Assembly: GCA_012103535.1 (NCBI GenBank)
Contig: WLWQ01000004.1
Location: forward strand, 62,001-126,000
Direction: 5' to 3'
Source of the DNA: Pseudomonadales bacterium
GTDB taxonomy: Bacteria > Pseudomonadota > Gammaproteobacteria > Pseudomonadales > Pseudohongiellaceae
DNA: 64,000 nt
The notes below the pieces were generated by a model. That model was given only the letters and a program-made list of their open reading frames with translations. It did no database searches and was not told the DNA's origin. Both the position numbers and the translations under genes were made by a program. Shown in pieces: positions 1-9,746 of the stretch. The number at the start of each line of letters is the position of its first letter. Position 1 is the first letter of the stretch.

Positions 1-148
1 CTGCCAAGACTAACAAGTAGGCTTCGAGCAGGCCTGGCGGTCCTACTGCGCCTGAAGCAAAAGTAGTAATAGGAAACAATAGGATCGCAAACAGATAAAC
101 CGGTCCGCTAAAAGTCAGTAGTCTGCTTGATTCTTTGTTTTCGTTCAC
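1..148 (-). CDS. Membrane protein, N-terminal part only
   Basis: An open frame of 49 codons starts at a GTG (148) and runs off the left edge of the window without a stop. A TAA lies a few codons upstream in the same frame, so the GTG is the first usable start, although no good ribosome-binding site is visible. The peptide begins MNENKESSRLL and then becomes strongly hydrophobic, with a likely membrane helix at about residues 15-32. Nothing identifies the family. It is divergent from the DUF2799 lipoprotein gene. Confidence 0.45.
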   Translation of the reverse strand, partial: MNENKESSRLLTFSGPVYLFAILLFPITTFASGAVGPPGLLEAYLLVLA

Positions 149-376
149 AGTGGGTCTATAGGATTAGAGTCAGTTGATATTGTAATGACCAGATGCAGTA
201 ACGCTACTTTGACTCTTTGCGGGTAGCATGTACAGCGATAACGAGAAACTGTTGCTGGGGAGTGTGGCAAATTGAAATCTAAGGTGCGATGAATATTGAT
301 CTTTGAATTTTCAATAATGACCAGACTCTATTATGATATTTATCAGGTTCTGTTGAAATTCGATTCAGGCAAAATT

Positions 377-1006
377 ATGGTAAAACGACGTCATATTGCA
401 ATAATCCTCATTTGTATCATGCTTTCCAGTTGCGCAGTAATGAGCGAAGAGGAATGTGCATACTCTGATTGGACGGCTGTGGGCTATGAAGACGGAGCGG
501 ATGGTCGCGGCAGCGAAAGATTTGGTGACTACCGCAGAGACTGTGCCGACCATGGCATTACACCTGATTTTCAAGCGTGGCAGGCAGGAAGAGAGCAAGA
601 TCTAGTTGAATTTTGCCAGCCGCTACGTGGATTTCAGGTTGGGCAATCTGGGGGTAGATACAATGGTGTTTGTAGTAGCAATTCAGAATCAGTTTTTCTT
701 GCTGCCTATAGATTGGGTGCTGAACTCTTTGGTTTACGCAGCAATCTTAACGTAATCAATTCCAATGTCTCAGCCAATACCCAGGCAATTCAGGAAATAG
801 AAGAAGACACTGCAGAAATTGAGGCCATTATTGTTGGTGATGAAACTACTTCAGAGCAAAGATCGGCACTTTTAGCAGAATTACGTGAACTCTCAGAGAT
901 AAAAGGAGAGCTGGAGCTAGAAGCAGAATTGCTTATTGAGCAGCGCGTTCTTGCTGAGCTTGCATTAAGCGATTTTGAAATAGCGGTTATTGAGGCTGGA
1001 TTCTAA
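377..1006 (+). CDS. DUF2799-type lipoprotein
   Basis: Probable outer-membrane or periplasmic lipoprotein. I chose the ATG at 377 because it places a classical lipoprotein signal peptide at the N-terminus (MVKRRH, hydrophobic stretch, lipobox LSSC); the longer TTG-started frame adds 27 residues that would spoil it. The mature part has the DUF2799 pattern: ECAYSDW, GYEDGADGR, a Cys, a GITPDF segment, then QAGREQDLVEFC and GGRYNGVC. The last 80 or so residues are Glu/Ala/Leu-rich and probably form a coiled coil. The domain's function is unknown. It appears to be a single-gene unit. Confidence 0.72.
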   Translation: MVKRRHIAIILICIMLSSCAVMSEEECAYSDWTAVGYEDGADGRGSERFGDYRRDCADHGITPDFQAWQAGREQDLVEFCQPLRGFQVGQSGGRYNGVCSSNSESVFLAAYRLGAELFGLRSNLNVINSNVSANTQAIQEIEEDTAEIEAIIVGDETTSEQRSALLAELRELSEIKGELELEAELLIEQRVLAELALSDFEIAVIEAGF

Positions 1007-1328
1007 TAGCTCGCTTAAATAATTTCTTTTTAAGAATTATTAAAGGCATCCGCAAAATCACTGCTATAGTTTTTCTCTTATCACGAACTTGTCCTAATAG
1101 TAAGTTTAGTGAATCTAACAACTTTTAACGCAATGAGCGTTGCATATACTTCAAAGCGGCTTATTAACTTTTCTTGAACTCAAAACTCTTCTTCTGTTAT
1201 CTACTGTTTTCTGAATTTGCAGCTAAATTGAACTAGGCTTAAATTAAGATTAATGAATGCTGGAAGGGCATGCACTAATCCTATTAGCCGAAATTCGATT
1301 TAGTTATAAGGAAAAAGGATAATAGACT
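1007..1328. other. Intergenic region, 322 bases
   Basis: AT-rich spacer between the lipoprotein and phytase genes. I find no open frame of note, no RNA gene and no strong hairpin. It must hold the phytase promoter. An AAGGAAAAAGGA purine stretch lies about 10-20 bases before the phytase GTG and may serve as its ribosome-binding site. Confidence 0.4.
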
Positions 1329-2390
1329 GTGAATAAGTTTCCACTGGTAATCGTACTACTAATTTCGCTCGGGTCCTCTGCCAATGAGATTACTCAGTTG
1401 CCCCCACCCAATGTTAAGACAGTGTTTCCAGTTGCTGAAACTACACCGATTACTAGCCGCGGCGATGCCGCCGACGATACGGCGATTTGGGTCGACTTCA
1501 ATGATCCTGCATCCAGTCTGATTGTGGGCACAGATAAAGAGAAAGGAATTGAGGTTTACTCCTTAGATGGCAAAAACGTGCAATCAGTAGAAGTTGGTAG
1601 AGTGAATAATGTCGATCTTCGATTATTTAATGATGAAGGTTCATGGAGTGCGCTAGCGGCGGCGAGCAATCAGTCAACAAATTCAATCAGCCTGTTTTCT
1701 ATTGATCAGAAAGGAATTTTACATTGGTTGCAAGCTAGCGAAATAGCTACAGGATTAGATGAGATCTACGGCTTGTGCATGTTCAAGAATGATTTTGGGT
1801 TTCAGGTTTTTGTCAATGATAAAGATGGGCGATACCAGCAATGGTTATTGCTCACTGTGGAAGGTTATTCAGAGCTGCCGGGATTTATTGGTCAACTAGT
1901 TAGAGAATTCACTGTGCCGAGTCAACCGGAAGGCTGCGTAGCAGATGATGAGAACGAAAAACTATTTTTAGGCGTAGAGGCCGAAGGTGTAAGAATCGTT
2001 GAGGCAAACCATAGTATGCCGGTCGAGTTAGTCTCATTGTATGACACAGATGACGAAGTACTTACTGCCGACATTGAGGGTATGAGTCTTTATAAGGCTG
2101 GTGAGGAAGGTTTTCTAATCGTTTCAAGTCAGGGCAACAATAGTTTTGCAGTTTATGATCGTCTGCCACCTAATTCTTATAGGGGAAGCTTTCTAGTAAC
2201 CGAAAACCTTGATGCAAATATCGATGGAGCAGCGGAAACTGATGGCGTTAGTGCAAGTAGTTTTGTTCAGACTGATTTGTTCCCAAGTGGTTTACTCGTT
2301 GTGCAGGATGGTTTCAATACTCACCCTAGAGAAAAGCAAAACTTTAAACTAGTTTCCTGGAAGCATGTAGCCGATGCGCTGGGAATATAA
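1329..2390 (+). CDS. Beta-propeller phytase (3-phytase), exported
   Basis: Predicted to release phosphate from phytate outside the cytoplasm in a calcium-dependent six-bladed propeller. The N-terminus carries a Sec signal (about residues 1-18), followed by the family hallmarks DAADDTAIW (about 46-54), a DPASSLIVGTDK stretch, and GRVNNVDLR (about 90-98). Later blades show YGLCMF, QPEGCVAD, LFLGVEAEG and the late DIEGMSLY segment. The length of 353 residues is normal for a single-domain enzyme. The start is a GTG. It converges on a TonB-dependent receptor gene, a pairing consistent with outer-membrane uptake of the products or of metal-phytate. Confidence 0.88.
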   Translation: MNKFPLVIVLLISLGSSANEITQLPPPNVKTVFPVAETTPITSRGDAADDTAIWVDFNDPASSLIVGTDKEKGIEVYSLDGKNVQSVEVGRVNNVDLRLFNDEGSWSALAAASNQSTNSISLFSIDQKGILHWLQASEIATGLDEIYGLCMFKNDFGFQVFVNDKDGRYQQWLLLTVEGYSELPGFIGQLVREFTVPSQPEGCVADDENEKLFLGVEAEGVRIVEANHSMPVELVSLYDTDDEVLTADIEGMSLYKAGEEGFLIVSSQGNNSFAVYDRLPPNSYRGSFLVTENLDANIDGAAETDGVSASSFVQTDLFPSGLLVVQDGFNTHPREKQNFKLVSWKHVADALGI

Positions 2391-2463
2391 GCCAATCCTT
2401 CTTTTGCTATAAGTTCCTTTCCAAAACTGGCGCTCACTTAAGGGAAGCTAGCTCAATCTCTAT

Positions 2464-2495
2464 CAGTCTGGAATGAGAACTCCCACTCCAGACTG
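2464..2495. terminator. Hairpin between convergent genes
   Basis: A perfect 9-bp inverted repeat (CAGTCTGGA / TCCAGACTG) with a 14-base loop lies between the stop codons of the phytase and receptor genes. There is no T-run on either side, so it may be a bidirectional transcription barrier or an mRNA 3' end stabiliser rather than a classical terminator. Confidence 0.35.
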
Positions 2496-2529
2496 TGAAT
2501 TAGACGTCCACGTAACAAATCAATTCGCA

Positions 2530-5049
2530 TTAAAAGGAATAGCGCAATCCCATGCCGTAGGTTGTTCCAAATTCGTCATATTGAGACAAGCGCCGAGAAT
2601 TACCGAAGTAATAGTATTGGGGTTCATCATTTAGATTAATGGCTTCGGCAGTTAGGGTGAGATTGTCGCTGTATTCATAACGAGCAGTAAAATCCACTTG
2701 CAAATGATCGTCGGTGTAGCGATCGAATAAATCGTCGTCACCGATTTCATCGAGATATTCACTTCTGTAGTTAGCAGCAAGCCTCACATCCCAAGAGCCC
2801 TTATTGTAGCCAAATGAGAGATTGCCTGATTGCTCAGCCAACTTAAAGAACGGCACGGTACGCTGACCGTACACTGAGTTCGTAGGTAAATACGTATCGC
2901 CATCGGTATAGGTATAGTTAGCTACAAAAATCAGGCCGTTTTCCATCGCTGTCTGAAATGACAGTTCAAATCCCTGTAGATCAGTATCGTCTGAATTTAT
3001 AAAAGTACCGGCAACATCCCATTGTTGACCGCGAAAGCTTGTGTCAGTCGCTTCGACTTCCACGATTGGGTCCTGGATGGTTTTATAGAATAGACCGGCA
3101 CCGAAGAAAGTCTCGAGGCCTAGGTAGTATTCGTAGGTAAGGTCAAAATTCCATGCAGTGGTTGGATCGAGATTTGGATTGCCGCCTTCAATCTCGTTAT
3201 CTTCAACATCGATTTTTGCTCCGGCACATGATTCCTTGAAACCGGGGCGTACTAGCGAACGGAAAGCTCCGAATCGTAGCAGTTGATCTGCACTTAGGTC
3301 GTATTTCACATTTAGGGAAGGCGCCCAAAATGAATAATCATTATCGAAGTTGACATCACCGGTAAAGGCATCACCGTCAAAATTCTTACCGCGATAACTG
3401 GTCTCAGTATCTTCGAATCGAATTCCATAAACCCAGGTGAAATCGTTAGACTCAGTAGTCGCCATTAGATAGCTCGCAAACACGTCTTCATCGGTATACC
3501 AGTCAGCTGGAACCGATTCTTCCTCTTCATCGCCACTGAATTCGAAATAGGCGCCTGGGTTAGGGCATAGAGTTCCATCGGAAAGGGCAGAGTTGCCGCT
3601 GCCTAAAAGATCGCGAAACGCCTTCACCTGATCAAATGTCGGTGTAGGTCCTGAAACAGTGTTTAGAAATTGGTCCGGTGTCGTATAGGCATATTCAGCT
3701 AGCGTGCTATCTTCTAGTGGTTCGTAGCCGCAAAATTCATAGTCATTGCGTTTTTCTCGCTGCCGGTACTTGAGCCCATATTGAACCTGCGTGCTATTAC
3801 TCCAGTCGTAATACATATCTACTTTAGCGCCAGCGTCTTCGTCCGAGACCAATCCAAATTCTGCTTCCCAGGTTTTTAGCTCAAACAAAGCTGGATCGTA
3901 GAATTCCGATGGAAAATTTACGACGGGGCTGCGTGGATTCGCATTGTCGTAAGTAATGGGGCTATCCACGCGACTGCTTCTAAATTTTGCTTCGTAACGA
4001 TCTGTATCATCTTGCTCTGCTTTGGAACCGAACACTTCGATATCCATGCGATGCCGTGACGCAATTTGTAGTTCGGCGCCGAGCTGCCAGGTAGTGATGT
4101 CTCTGGTTTCAGTCCGATTTTTTCCTTCCGAATCTACTTTACTGTCGGCGTAACTAAACACAGAGCCATTTACGACCGGATCGTTGTCTTCTAGTCCGTC
4201 TTTAGTCTCCCATTTTGTTCGCCACTCTTCTTCAACATATTCGTTTCTGAATAAGTGAAAATAGTAAGAATTTCCGTTATTGCTTCGATAGTCGAAATTA
4301 GCAACCAGGCCTCTACGCTCTTTTTCCAGATCATAAAAACGCATCTCATAATCATCATTTGGTGCTGACTCCGACCAGCCACCGTTCTCATTGTTATGGG
4401 CAACGATATGGCGGGTTTGATCGCTGAGTACAAAGGCAGCGCCTAATTCGCCATCTCCTACTTGCCAGTGATTGGCGAAAGTTGCAGAAAGTTTTGGATT
4501 GCTACTGTCTTCTGTTAGATCGTTATAAGAACTTTCGACCTTTATTCGATTAAACATCGACGAGTAGGAAAATGCAGTGACTGTCTCGAGATCGATGGCA
4601 CCACCGATAGTGTCGGCATCGAGATTCGGAGTCAGTGTCTTATACACTGTCATACTCTCGAGTAGGTCGGAAGGTACTCCATCCAACAAGATGCCGCGAC
4701 GATCTTCAGGTGTCGAAGTGCTTACACCATTAATGGTCATGGCATTAAGGTCTGCGTTCATCCCGCGTACCGAAACATAGCGTCCTTCACCTTGATCGTT
4801 TTCTACCATAATACCGGAGATGCGCCGCAGGGATTCGGCCACGTTAATATCGGCGAAATTTCCCAGGGCATCAGAATCAACAACCCCAGCAACTTTGTCA
4901 GCATTGCGTTGTTTGTTAATAGCACTCATTAGACTGGCGCGACTGCCCGTCACTACGATTTCTTCGAGCGAATCGGGGGAAGATTGTGAATATGCTTGGG
5001 TCGATAAAATCGAACCAATGGCGACTATCAAGGGGCGTTTAGCAAACAC
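2530..5049 (-). CDS. TonB-dependent outer-membrane receptor
   Basis: Outer-membrane active transporter. It has a signal peptide (about residues 1-21), a TonB-box-like segment EEIVVTGSR (about 29-37), a plug domain (about 45-150, with GRYVSVRGM and DADTIGGAIDLET) and a 22-strand barrel ending GMGLRYSF with terminal Phe. The length of 839 residues is typical. The GTG at 5049 is the likely start because TAAGGAG sits 8-9 bases upstream. The plug wording resembles carbohydrate/oligomer receptors of marine gammaproteobacteria. The convergent phytase suggests a phytate-derived, inositol phosphate or metal-complex substrate, but the substrate cannot be read from sequence. Confidence 0.9.
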   Translation of the reverse strand: MFAKRPLIVAIGSILSTQAYSQSSPDSLEEIVVTGSRASLMSAINKQRNADKVAGVVDSDALGNFADINVAESLRRISGIMVENDQGEGRYVSVRGMNADLNAMTINGVSTSTPEDRRGILLDGVPSDLLESMTVYKTLTPNLDADTIGGAIDLETVTAFSYSSMFNRIKVESSYNDLTEDSSNPKLSATFANHWQVGDGELGAAFVLSDQTRHIVAHNNENGGWSESAPNDDYEMRFYDLEKERRGLVANFDYRSNNGNSYYFHLFRNEYVEEEWRTKWETKDGLEDNDPVVNGSVFSYADSKVDSEGKNRTETRDITTWQLGAELQIASRHRMDIEVFGSKAEQDDTDRYEAKFRSSRVDSPITYDNANPRSPVVNFPSEFYDPALFELKTWEAEFGLVSDEDAGAKVDMYYDWSNSTQVQYGLKYRQREKRNDYEFCGYEPLEDSTLAEYAYTTPDQFLNTVSGPTPTFDQVKAFRDLLGSGNSALSDGTLCPNPGAYFEFSGDEEEESVPADWYTDEDVFASYLMATTESNDFTWVYGIRFEDTETSYRGKNFDGDAFTGDVNFDNDYSFWAPSLNVKYDLSADQLLRFGAFRSLVRPGFKESCAGAKIDVEDNEIEGGNPNLDPTTAWNFDLTYEYYLGLETFFGAGLFYKTIQDPIVEVEATDTSFRGQQWDVAGTFINSDDTDLQGFELSFQTAMENGLIFVANYTYTDGDTYLPTNSVYGQRTVPFFKLAEQSGNLSFGYNKGSWDVRLAANYRSEYLDEIGDDDLFDRYTDDHLQVDFTARYEYSDNLTLTAEAINLNDEPQYYYFGNSRRLSQYDEFGTTYGMGLRYSF

Positions 5050-5152
5050 GGTTCTACTCCTTAGATCCGGGTTACGAATGGATTTTTGACTACTTACCTT
5101 AAGCCTAGCGTAGATCTGTAGAGTTGCAGCAATTTCTTACCCTCAGTTTGAT

Positions 5153-7969
5153 CTAGTGAGGATGAAGGCTATCCTCTTGCTTAATTATCGACTGTAAGGA
5201 TTCATTGAGTGCCATACTTTGCGCCTGAACAGTCTCAAACAGCTGCGATACGGCGTCCAGGTCACCCGACTTGGCTTTCCTTTCGATAGACTTAAAGAGT
5301 GTAGGGAGTTTGGTGGATCCGACGTTAGCGGTGCTGGATTTTAATGTGTGAGCACAGGATTCGATTCGAGCGGCATCTCCTTCGATTAATCCTTCCCGGA
5401 TTCCGTCAATGTGTTTTCCAGATTCCTGCAGATAGATATCTGCCATCCGCACGATGACGCTGGGTTTGTCCGTTCGCTGCAAAGCGCGTAATTTTTCCAG
5501 GTGTGTTGAACTGATTATTTCTGTTTCAATCGAGTGTTCTTGATTGCTCTCTGATTCTGCATCTGCATAGACCGTGTCGAAGTTACTGGTAAGATAATTT
5601 TCCAGTAAATGCTCCAGCTCATCAGGTTCAAAGGGTTTGCTGAGAAAATTGCTCATACCGGAATCCAGACATCGTCGTCTGTCCTCAGCCGCGGCATTGG
5701 CAGTCAAAGCAATGATAGGTAGTGCATTAAAGGAAATATTCTTGCGGATTTCCTTGGTTGCTTCATAGCCGTCCATCTCTGGCATCTGACAATCCATCAG
5801 AATCAGATCGACAGACTGTTGGCTGAGAATTTCCAAAACTTCAAGGCCATTGCTTGCTAACACTACTGAACAACCCATTCCCTGTAATATCTCAACACCG
5901 AGTTCCTGGTTAACTGGATTGTCTTCAGCCAAAAGAATTTGCGCATTGACAAATTTTGGAATGTTATCTTGCTTGCGAATCTTAACGGCTAACGATGGAT
6001 TAAATACACACTGAATTGCATCGTATAGATCTTGTTGCCTGATAGGTTTTTCGACGATCCGCAATGGAATATCCAATTCCTCAAGAAAATCCATTTTATC
6101 CTGTTCGTAGGCTATGGGATCGCTGACTATCACCAGAGGTAGCTTAGTGTTTTGCAAGAATTCCTTGACTTCAGCTTGGCCAATACAGCGCAGCAATGAA
6201 TGATCGATTAGTAATGCTGAATACTCGCCTGCATTTATTTTTGATTTACCAGGTAAGCTATCGATTGTTTCACATTTCAATCGCATGTCATCGAGCTGGT
6301 TGGCAAGTGCATTTCTGAGCCCTCCAGCGGGGGCTGCTATCAGTACATTCTCACCATCAAATTCAAATTCACGAGAGTCTTTGCCTTTTTGAGGAAGCAC
6401 TATGTTAAAGAAAAACTTTGAGCCTTTACCCAGGGTGCTTGATACGTTGATTTCGCCGCCCATTAAGTGAATTAGCTGCCGGCATATCCCTAAGCCAAGT
6501 CCAGTTCCACCATAACGCCGCGTCGTTGAGCTGTCTGCCTGGCTGAAAGCATCAAATATTTGTCTCTGGGTTGCTTCGTTCATGCCGATGCCAGTATCTT
6601 CCACCGAGAACTGCCAGCTACTAGCTCCGTCCAATTGTTTGCTTCGATTCACTCTAATGACGATCTCACCTTCTTTGGTGAATTTTATTGAGTTGCTTAC
6701 CAGGTTATTCAAGACTTGTTTTAAACGCAGCGGATCACCAATAACTGGAAGTCTGACTTTGCCCGGTAGATCGGCATAGAGTGATAGGCCTGATTCAACG
6801 GCACGAGCTGAGTAAAGTTCGACTACGCTTTCAACGACTTCGATCAGATTAAATTGTACGGATTCCAATTCCATCTTACCGGCTTCGATTTTGGAAAAAT
6901 CGAGAATGTCATTGATGATTCCGAGTAATGATTCTGCAGAACTCTTTAGAGATGATGCGAAACGTTTCTGGCGAGAACCCAAATTGCTGCGCATTAGTAA
7001 ATTTGACATGCCGATAACGCCATTCATCGGAGTACGAATTTCATGGCTCATGTTGGCGAGAAACTCCCCCTTGGATTGGTTAGCTGCTTCAGCAATTTCT
7101 TTGGCCTGGTTGAGTTCCTGAGTTCGTTCTTCCACCTGATGTTCAAGATCAGCGCGTTGAATATCTACCTGAGAACGATAATTAGTCAGGTGACTGCCGA
7201 GTAGGCGCAGTGCATTGGCGAGTTCTCCCAATTCGTCGTGGCGTTTAAGGCCCAAATCCGCTTCGTATTCGCCACGACTCAGGGTTAAGGCATGGGCTTG
7301 TAGTTTTCGAATTGGGCGAATCAGGTTGGCGGCGGTGAAGTAGGCAATGAGCATGCCGGAAAAAGACAAGACGAGTGTCACAAATAATACTGTAGTCAGA
7401 TTATTATCAACCGCTGTCTCGGTTAAATCATCCAGGCGTTCAGTCAGATCGCGTACAGTGCTGTCGCGCGCGGCCAGGGAAATACCGATATTTAACCTTC
7501 CTCCAGAAACATCACCATCACCGATAGGGAATGAAATATCCAGCCGGTCTGCCAATTCCTGGACAAGCGGACCGTCTGCCGTTGCAGCTTTTTGCGCAAT
7601 TTCATCTTCGGGGAATTCACCGAAACTCGGAATGGATTTCTGACCATCATGCAAAACTGTCCCGTCGACATCATAAACCACTGCATAGAGTACATCTGGT
7701 TCGGAGAGCGCCGTGTCGAGTACTACTTCGATTGCGGCCATGTCGAATTGGTAGACCGGATTTACCAAGTAGCTGGCTAAAGATCGAGTCAGCAACATAC
7801 CGCGAGATTCGATCTGTTGAGCAATCTCGTTACGCATAACCTCATTGGAAGTTGCTGATACTTCCTGGGAGGATTGTCTGAATGATTCAGACAAGGTTAG
7901 CGCAAAGATTGAGGAAACCGCGACAACCAGGGTCACCATGATTAATGCGTAACGATAGAGAAGGTTCAT
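5153..7969 (-). CDS. Hybrid sensor histidine kinase with REC and HPt domains
   Basis: Multi-step phosphorelay kinase of 938 residues. Order: membrane helix (8-26), periplasmic sensor (about 28-190), second helix (about 192-213), HAMP (214-266), coiled coil, HisKA with phospho-acceptor His309 (in SHEIRTPMNG), HATPase (N box about 421-427, DTGIG 458-462, GTGLGLG 488-494), a degenerate receiver-like segment (about 538-656) that lacks an acidic pocket, a true receiver with Asp726 in LMDCQMPEMDG, and an HPt domain with His874 in CAHTLKSS. The start ATG overlaps the TAA of the upstream binding-protein gene by one base (TAATG), so the two are translationally coupled. No DNA-binding output is present. 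Confidence 0.93.
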   Translation of the reverse strand: MNLLYRYALIMVTLVVAVSSIFALTLSESFRQSSQEVSATSNEVMRNEIAQQIESRGMLLTRSLASYLVNPVYQFDMAAIEVVLDTALSEPDVLYAVVYDVDGTVLHDGQKSIPSFGEFPEDEIAQKAATADGPLVQELADRLDISFPIGDGDVSGGRLNIGISLAARDSTVRDLTERLDDLTETAVDNNLTTVLFVTLVLSFSGMLIAYFTAANLIRPIRKLQAHALTLSRGEYEADLGLKRHDELGELANALRLLGSHLTNYRSQVDIQRADLEHQVEERTQELNQAKEIAEAANQSKGEFLANMSHEIRTPMNGVIGMSNLLMRSNLGSRQKRFASSLKSSAESLLGIINDILDFSKIEAGKMELESVQFNLIEVVESVVELYSARAVESGLSLYADLPGKVRLPVIGDPLRLKQVLNNLVSNSIKFTKEGEIVIRVNRSKQLDGASSWQFSVEDTGIGMNEATQRQIFDAFSQADSSTTRRYGGTGLGLGICRQLIHLMGGEINVSSTLGKGSKFFFNIVLPQKGKDSREFEFDGENVLIAAPAGGLRNALANQLDDMRLKCETIDSLPGKSKINAGEYSALLIDHSLLRCIGQAEVKEFLQNTKLPLVIVSDPIAYEQDKMDFLEELDIPLRIVEKPIRQQDLYDAIQCVFNPSLAVKIRKQDNIPKFVNAQILLAEDNPVNQELGVEILQGMGCSVVLASNGLEVLEILSQQSVDLILMDCQMPEMDGYEATKEIRKNISFNALPIIALTANAAAEDRRRCLDSGMSNFLSKPFEPDELEHLLENYLTSNFDTVYADAESESNQEHSIETEIISSTHLEKLRALQRTDKPSVIVRMADIYLQESGKHIDGIREGLIEGDAARIESCAHTLKSSTANVGSTKLPTLFKSIERKAKSGDLDAVSQLFETVQAQSMALNESLQSIIKQEDSLHPH

Positions 7970-8913
7970 TACTGAGAGTCGAGTTGTTTTATCCTGTCAG
8001 ACAACCGAAGATAGCTTTCGAGCTCAGCATCGCTGAATTCATCGAATTGAGCAGAATCTTCATAAGCAGTCAGAGCGGCTCTACCTGCTGGGTCTTCATG
8101 CATTGAAAGTAAGATTTCCCGTAGTCTTTCCCGAATCGCTGGCTCAAGGTCTGCTTTGACCAATTCGACAGTCCTGGGAACTGATTCAGTTTCATGAATT
8201 ATTCTAAAGTCTTGCCGAAAAGCTGCCGGCAACTTATTGTCATTCTCCCAATCAGTATGGCTAAGCCCACCTGCGCTAACAATATTCTTGTTCACCCAGG
8301 TGGCCGTGTTTAATTCTGCACGAGAAAAAACATAGCCAACATTACCCGGGAGTGAATCGTTACGAGGGGAATTGAGTTGCTCCAAATTTAGCCCCGCTTC
8401 AACGATCGCAAGGGCGGGTAGGTAAAATGCGCTGGTAGATCCTGAATCTTCAAATGCAATAGTATGGCCAACAAGATCAGTCAGAGTCTGTATTTCACTA
8501 TCTTCACGGACAAAAATGACAGAATGATATTTCGCGATACCGTCCTTCCAGCGTCGCAAGAACAGTTCGGCGTCCGCCTCTTGATTAAATAGCAGAGCGG
8601 AAACTAGGGATTCCGAAACCCAGTCCACTTCTCCCCGTGCGAGCATGCGCAACATTTCATCATTGTTGCGGGCCATTTTTATACTGCCACCGGTAATTCC
8701 CAGGTCCGCCATCTTGCCGACTACATAATCCAATATGGGACGTAGCTCGGGATGTCTGTCGTTGGGATCAATTGTGACACTACCCAATACCAATTCTCGA
8801 TTCACCGGCTCGGCAGCGTATACATTGGGAATCAGGATTATTGTGGTGAATAGCATAGCGAGCAGTTTGAAACGGAACTGCTCGAGCCATCGATTCAATT
8901 TGAATGCCTGCAT
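7969..8913 (-). CDS. Exported PhnD-like substrate-binding protein
   Basis: Periplasmic binding protein of the phosphate/phosphite/phosphonate (PhnD-like, PF12974) fold. After a long N-region with a signal peptide (about 1-33, ending VYAAEP) come the typical start LVLGSVTIDP, then ARGEVDWVSESLVSAL (about 95-110), FVREDSEIQTLTDLVGHTIAFED (described by position: about 133-156) and SGSTSAFYLPA. No ABC permease or ATPase gene is nearby. Instead it is coupled to the hybrid kinase downstream, so it most likely acts as the ligand-sensing partner of that kinase, as TorT does for TorS. The ligand is unknown. Confidence 0.8.
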   Translation of the reverse strand: MQAFKLNRWLEQFRFKLLAMLFTTIILIPNVYAAEPVNRELVLGSVTIDPNDRHPELRPILDYVVGKMADLGITGGSIKMARNNDEMLRMLARGEVDWVSESLVSALLFNQEADAELFLRRWKDGIAKYHSVIFVREDSEIQTLTDLVGHTIAFEDSGSTSAFYLPALAIVEAGLNLEQLNSPRNDSLPGNVGYVFSRAELNTATWVNKNIVSAGGLSHTDWENDNKLPAAFRQDFRIIHETESVPRTVELVKADLEPAIRERLREILLSMHEDPAGRAALTAYEDSAQFDEFSDAELESYLRLSDRIKQLDSQ

Positions 8914-9146
8914 TTCTACAAAATATCCTTGGTAATCAGGGAGTAATGACCCCGCCTATGCTAAAAAAGCGCAGATTTATATAAGTGTAGAAGCGGATTT
9001 GAAGCTTTGCTTATAAAAATGCCCTACCGTAATAACTTTAATCGCCGGATAGGTGGAAGGAAGCCGAATAGTGGGCTTAACTTAAGGAGATTCCCTAATA
9101 AGAATGCCAATCAAATTTTAGCCGGCTGGAGCTACTCAAACGTTCT

Positions 9147-9716
9147 ATGGATTCGGAACAAGTAATATTGATAGTGGATGATGATGCCACCTCACGCCTG
9201 ATGACCCAGTTAGGCTTAGAGGAGGCAGGTTATGCTGTGCTGGAAGCATCTTCAGGTCCGGAAGCGTTGAATCTATTCGCTGACAATGAAATCGCCATGG
9301 TGCTGTTGGATCTTCGCATGCCAGTAATGGATGGCTTTCAGGTCTGTCGCGAACTTCAGAAAACCAAGGCAGGGTCACATGTTCCGGTAATGGTTATGAC
9401 CGGATTAGATGATGATGCGTCTATTAGCAGAGCGTTTGAAGCAGGGGCTACTGATTTCATTGGCAAGCCATTCAATCCGCTTTTACTAGCACAACGGGTT
9501 CGCTACATACTGCGCACCCACCAAGACACCAAAGAACTGGCAAGAAACGAACACATGCTAACGGCGGCGCGGGAAATATCAGGCCTGGAAATGTGGGAAA
9601 TGGATGAAAACGGTCAACTGTGCGCAAGCTCGCCTGAGCTCAATTGGCTAAGCAAGTCAGCACCATTGAATGAAAACAAAGATCTTTTTCTAGCTAAAAT
9701 TCCTGAAGCAGAATGA
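9147..9716 (+). CDS. REC plus half-PAS, N-terminal piece of a split kinase
   Basis: A complete receiver domain (about 1-125: acidic pair in VDDD, phospho-acceptor in LLDLRMPVMDG, Thr in MTG, Lys in GKPF) is followed by a short helix and the first half of a PAS domain. The frame ends at TGA (9714-9716), but the same frame continues open through the second half of the PAS and a whole kinase core. By comparison with PAS domains ('HPEDRE..'), the stop stands where Arg is expected, that is CGA to TGA. Alone this product would be a response regulator with a truncated tail. It is divergent from the binding-protein/kinase pair. Confidence 0.75.
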   Translation: MDSEQVILIVDDDATSRLMTQLGLEEAGYAVLEASSGPEALNLFADNEIAMVLLDLRMPVMDGFQVCRELQKTKAGSHVPVMVMTGLDDDASISRAFEAGATDFIGKPFNPLLLAQRVRYILRTHQDTKELARNEHMLTAAREISGLEMWEMDENGQLCASSPELNWLSKSAPLNENKDLFLAKIPEAE

Positions 9717-9746
9717 GAGTTTGTTGAACAAGCTTTCAGGGGTCTG

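Noticed and set aside
1190..1215. Two CTGTT-type repeats before the phytase as a Pho box
   Set aside because: The spacing is 10, not 11, bases and the match is poor; it is also more than 110 bases from the start.
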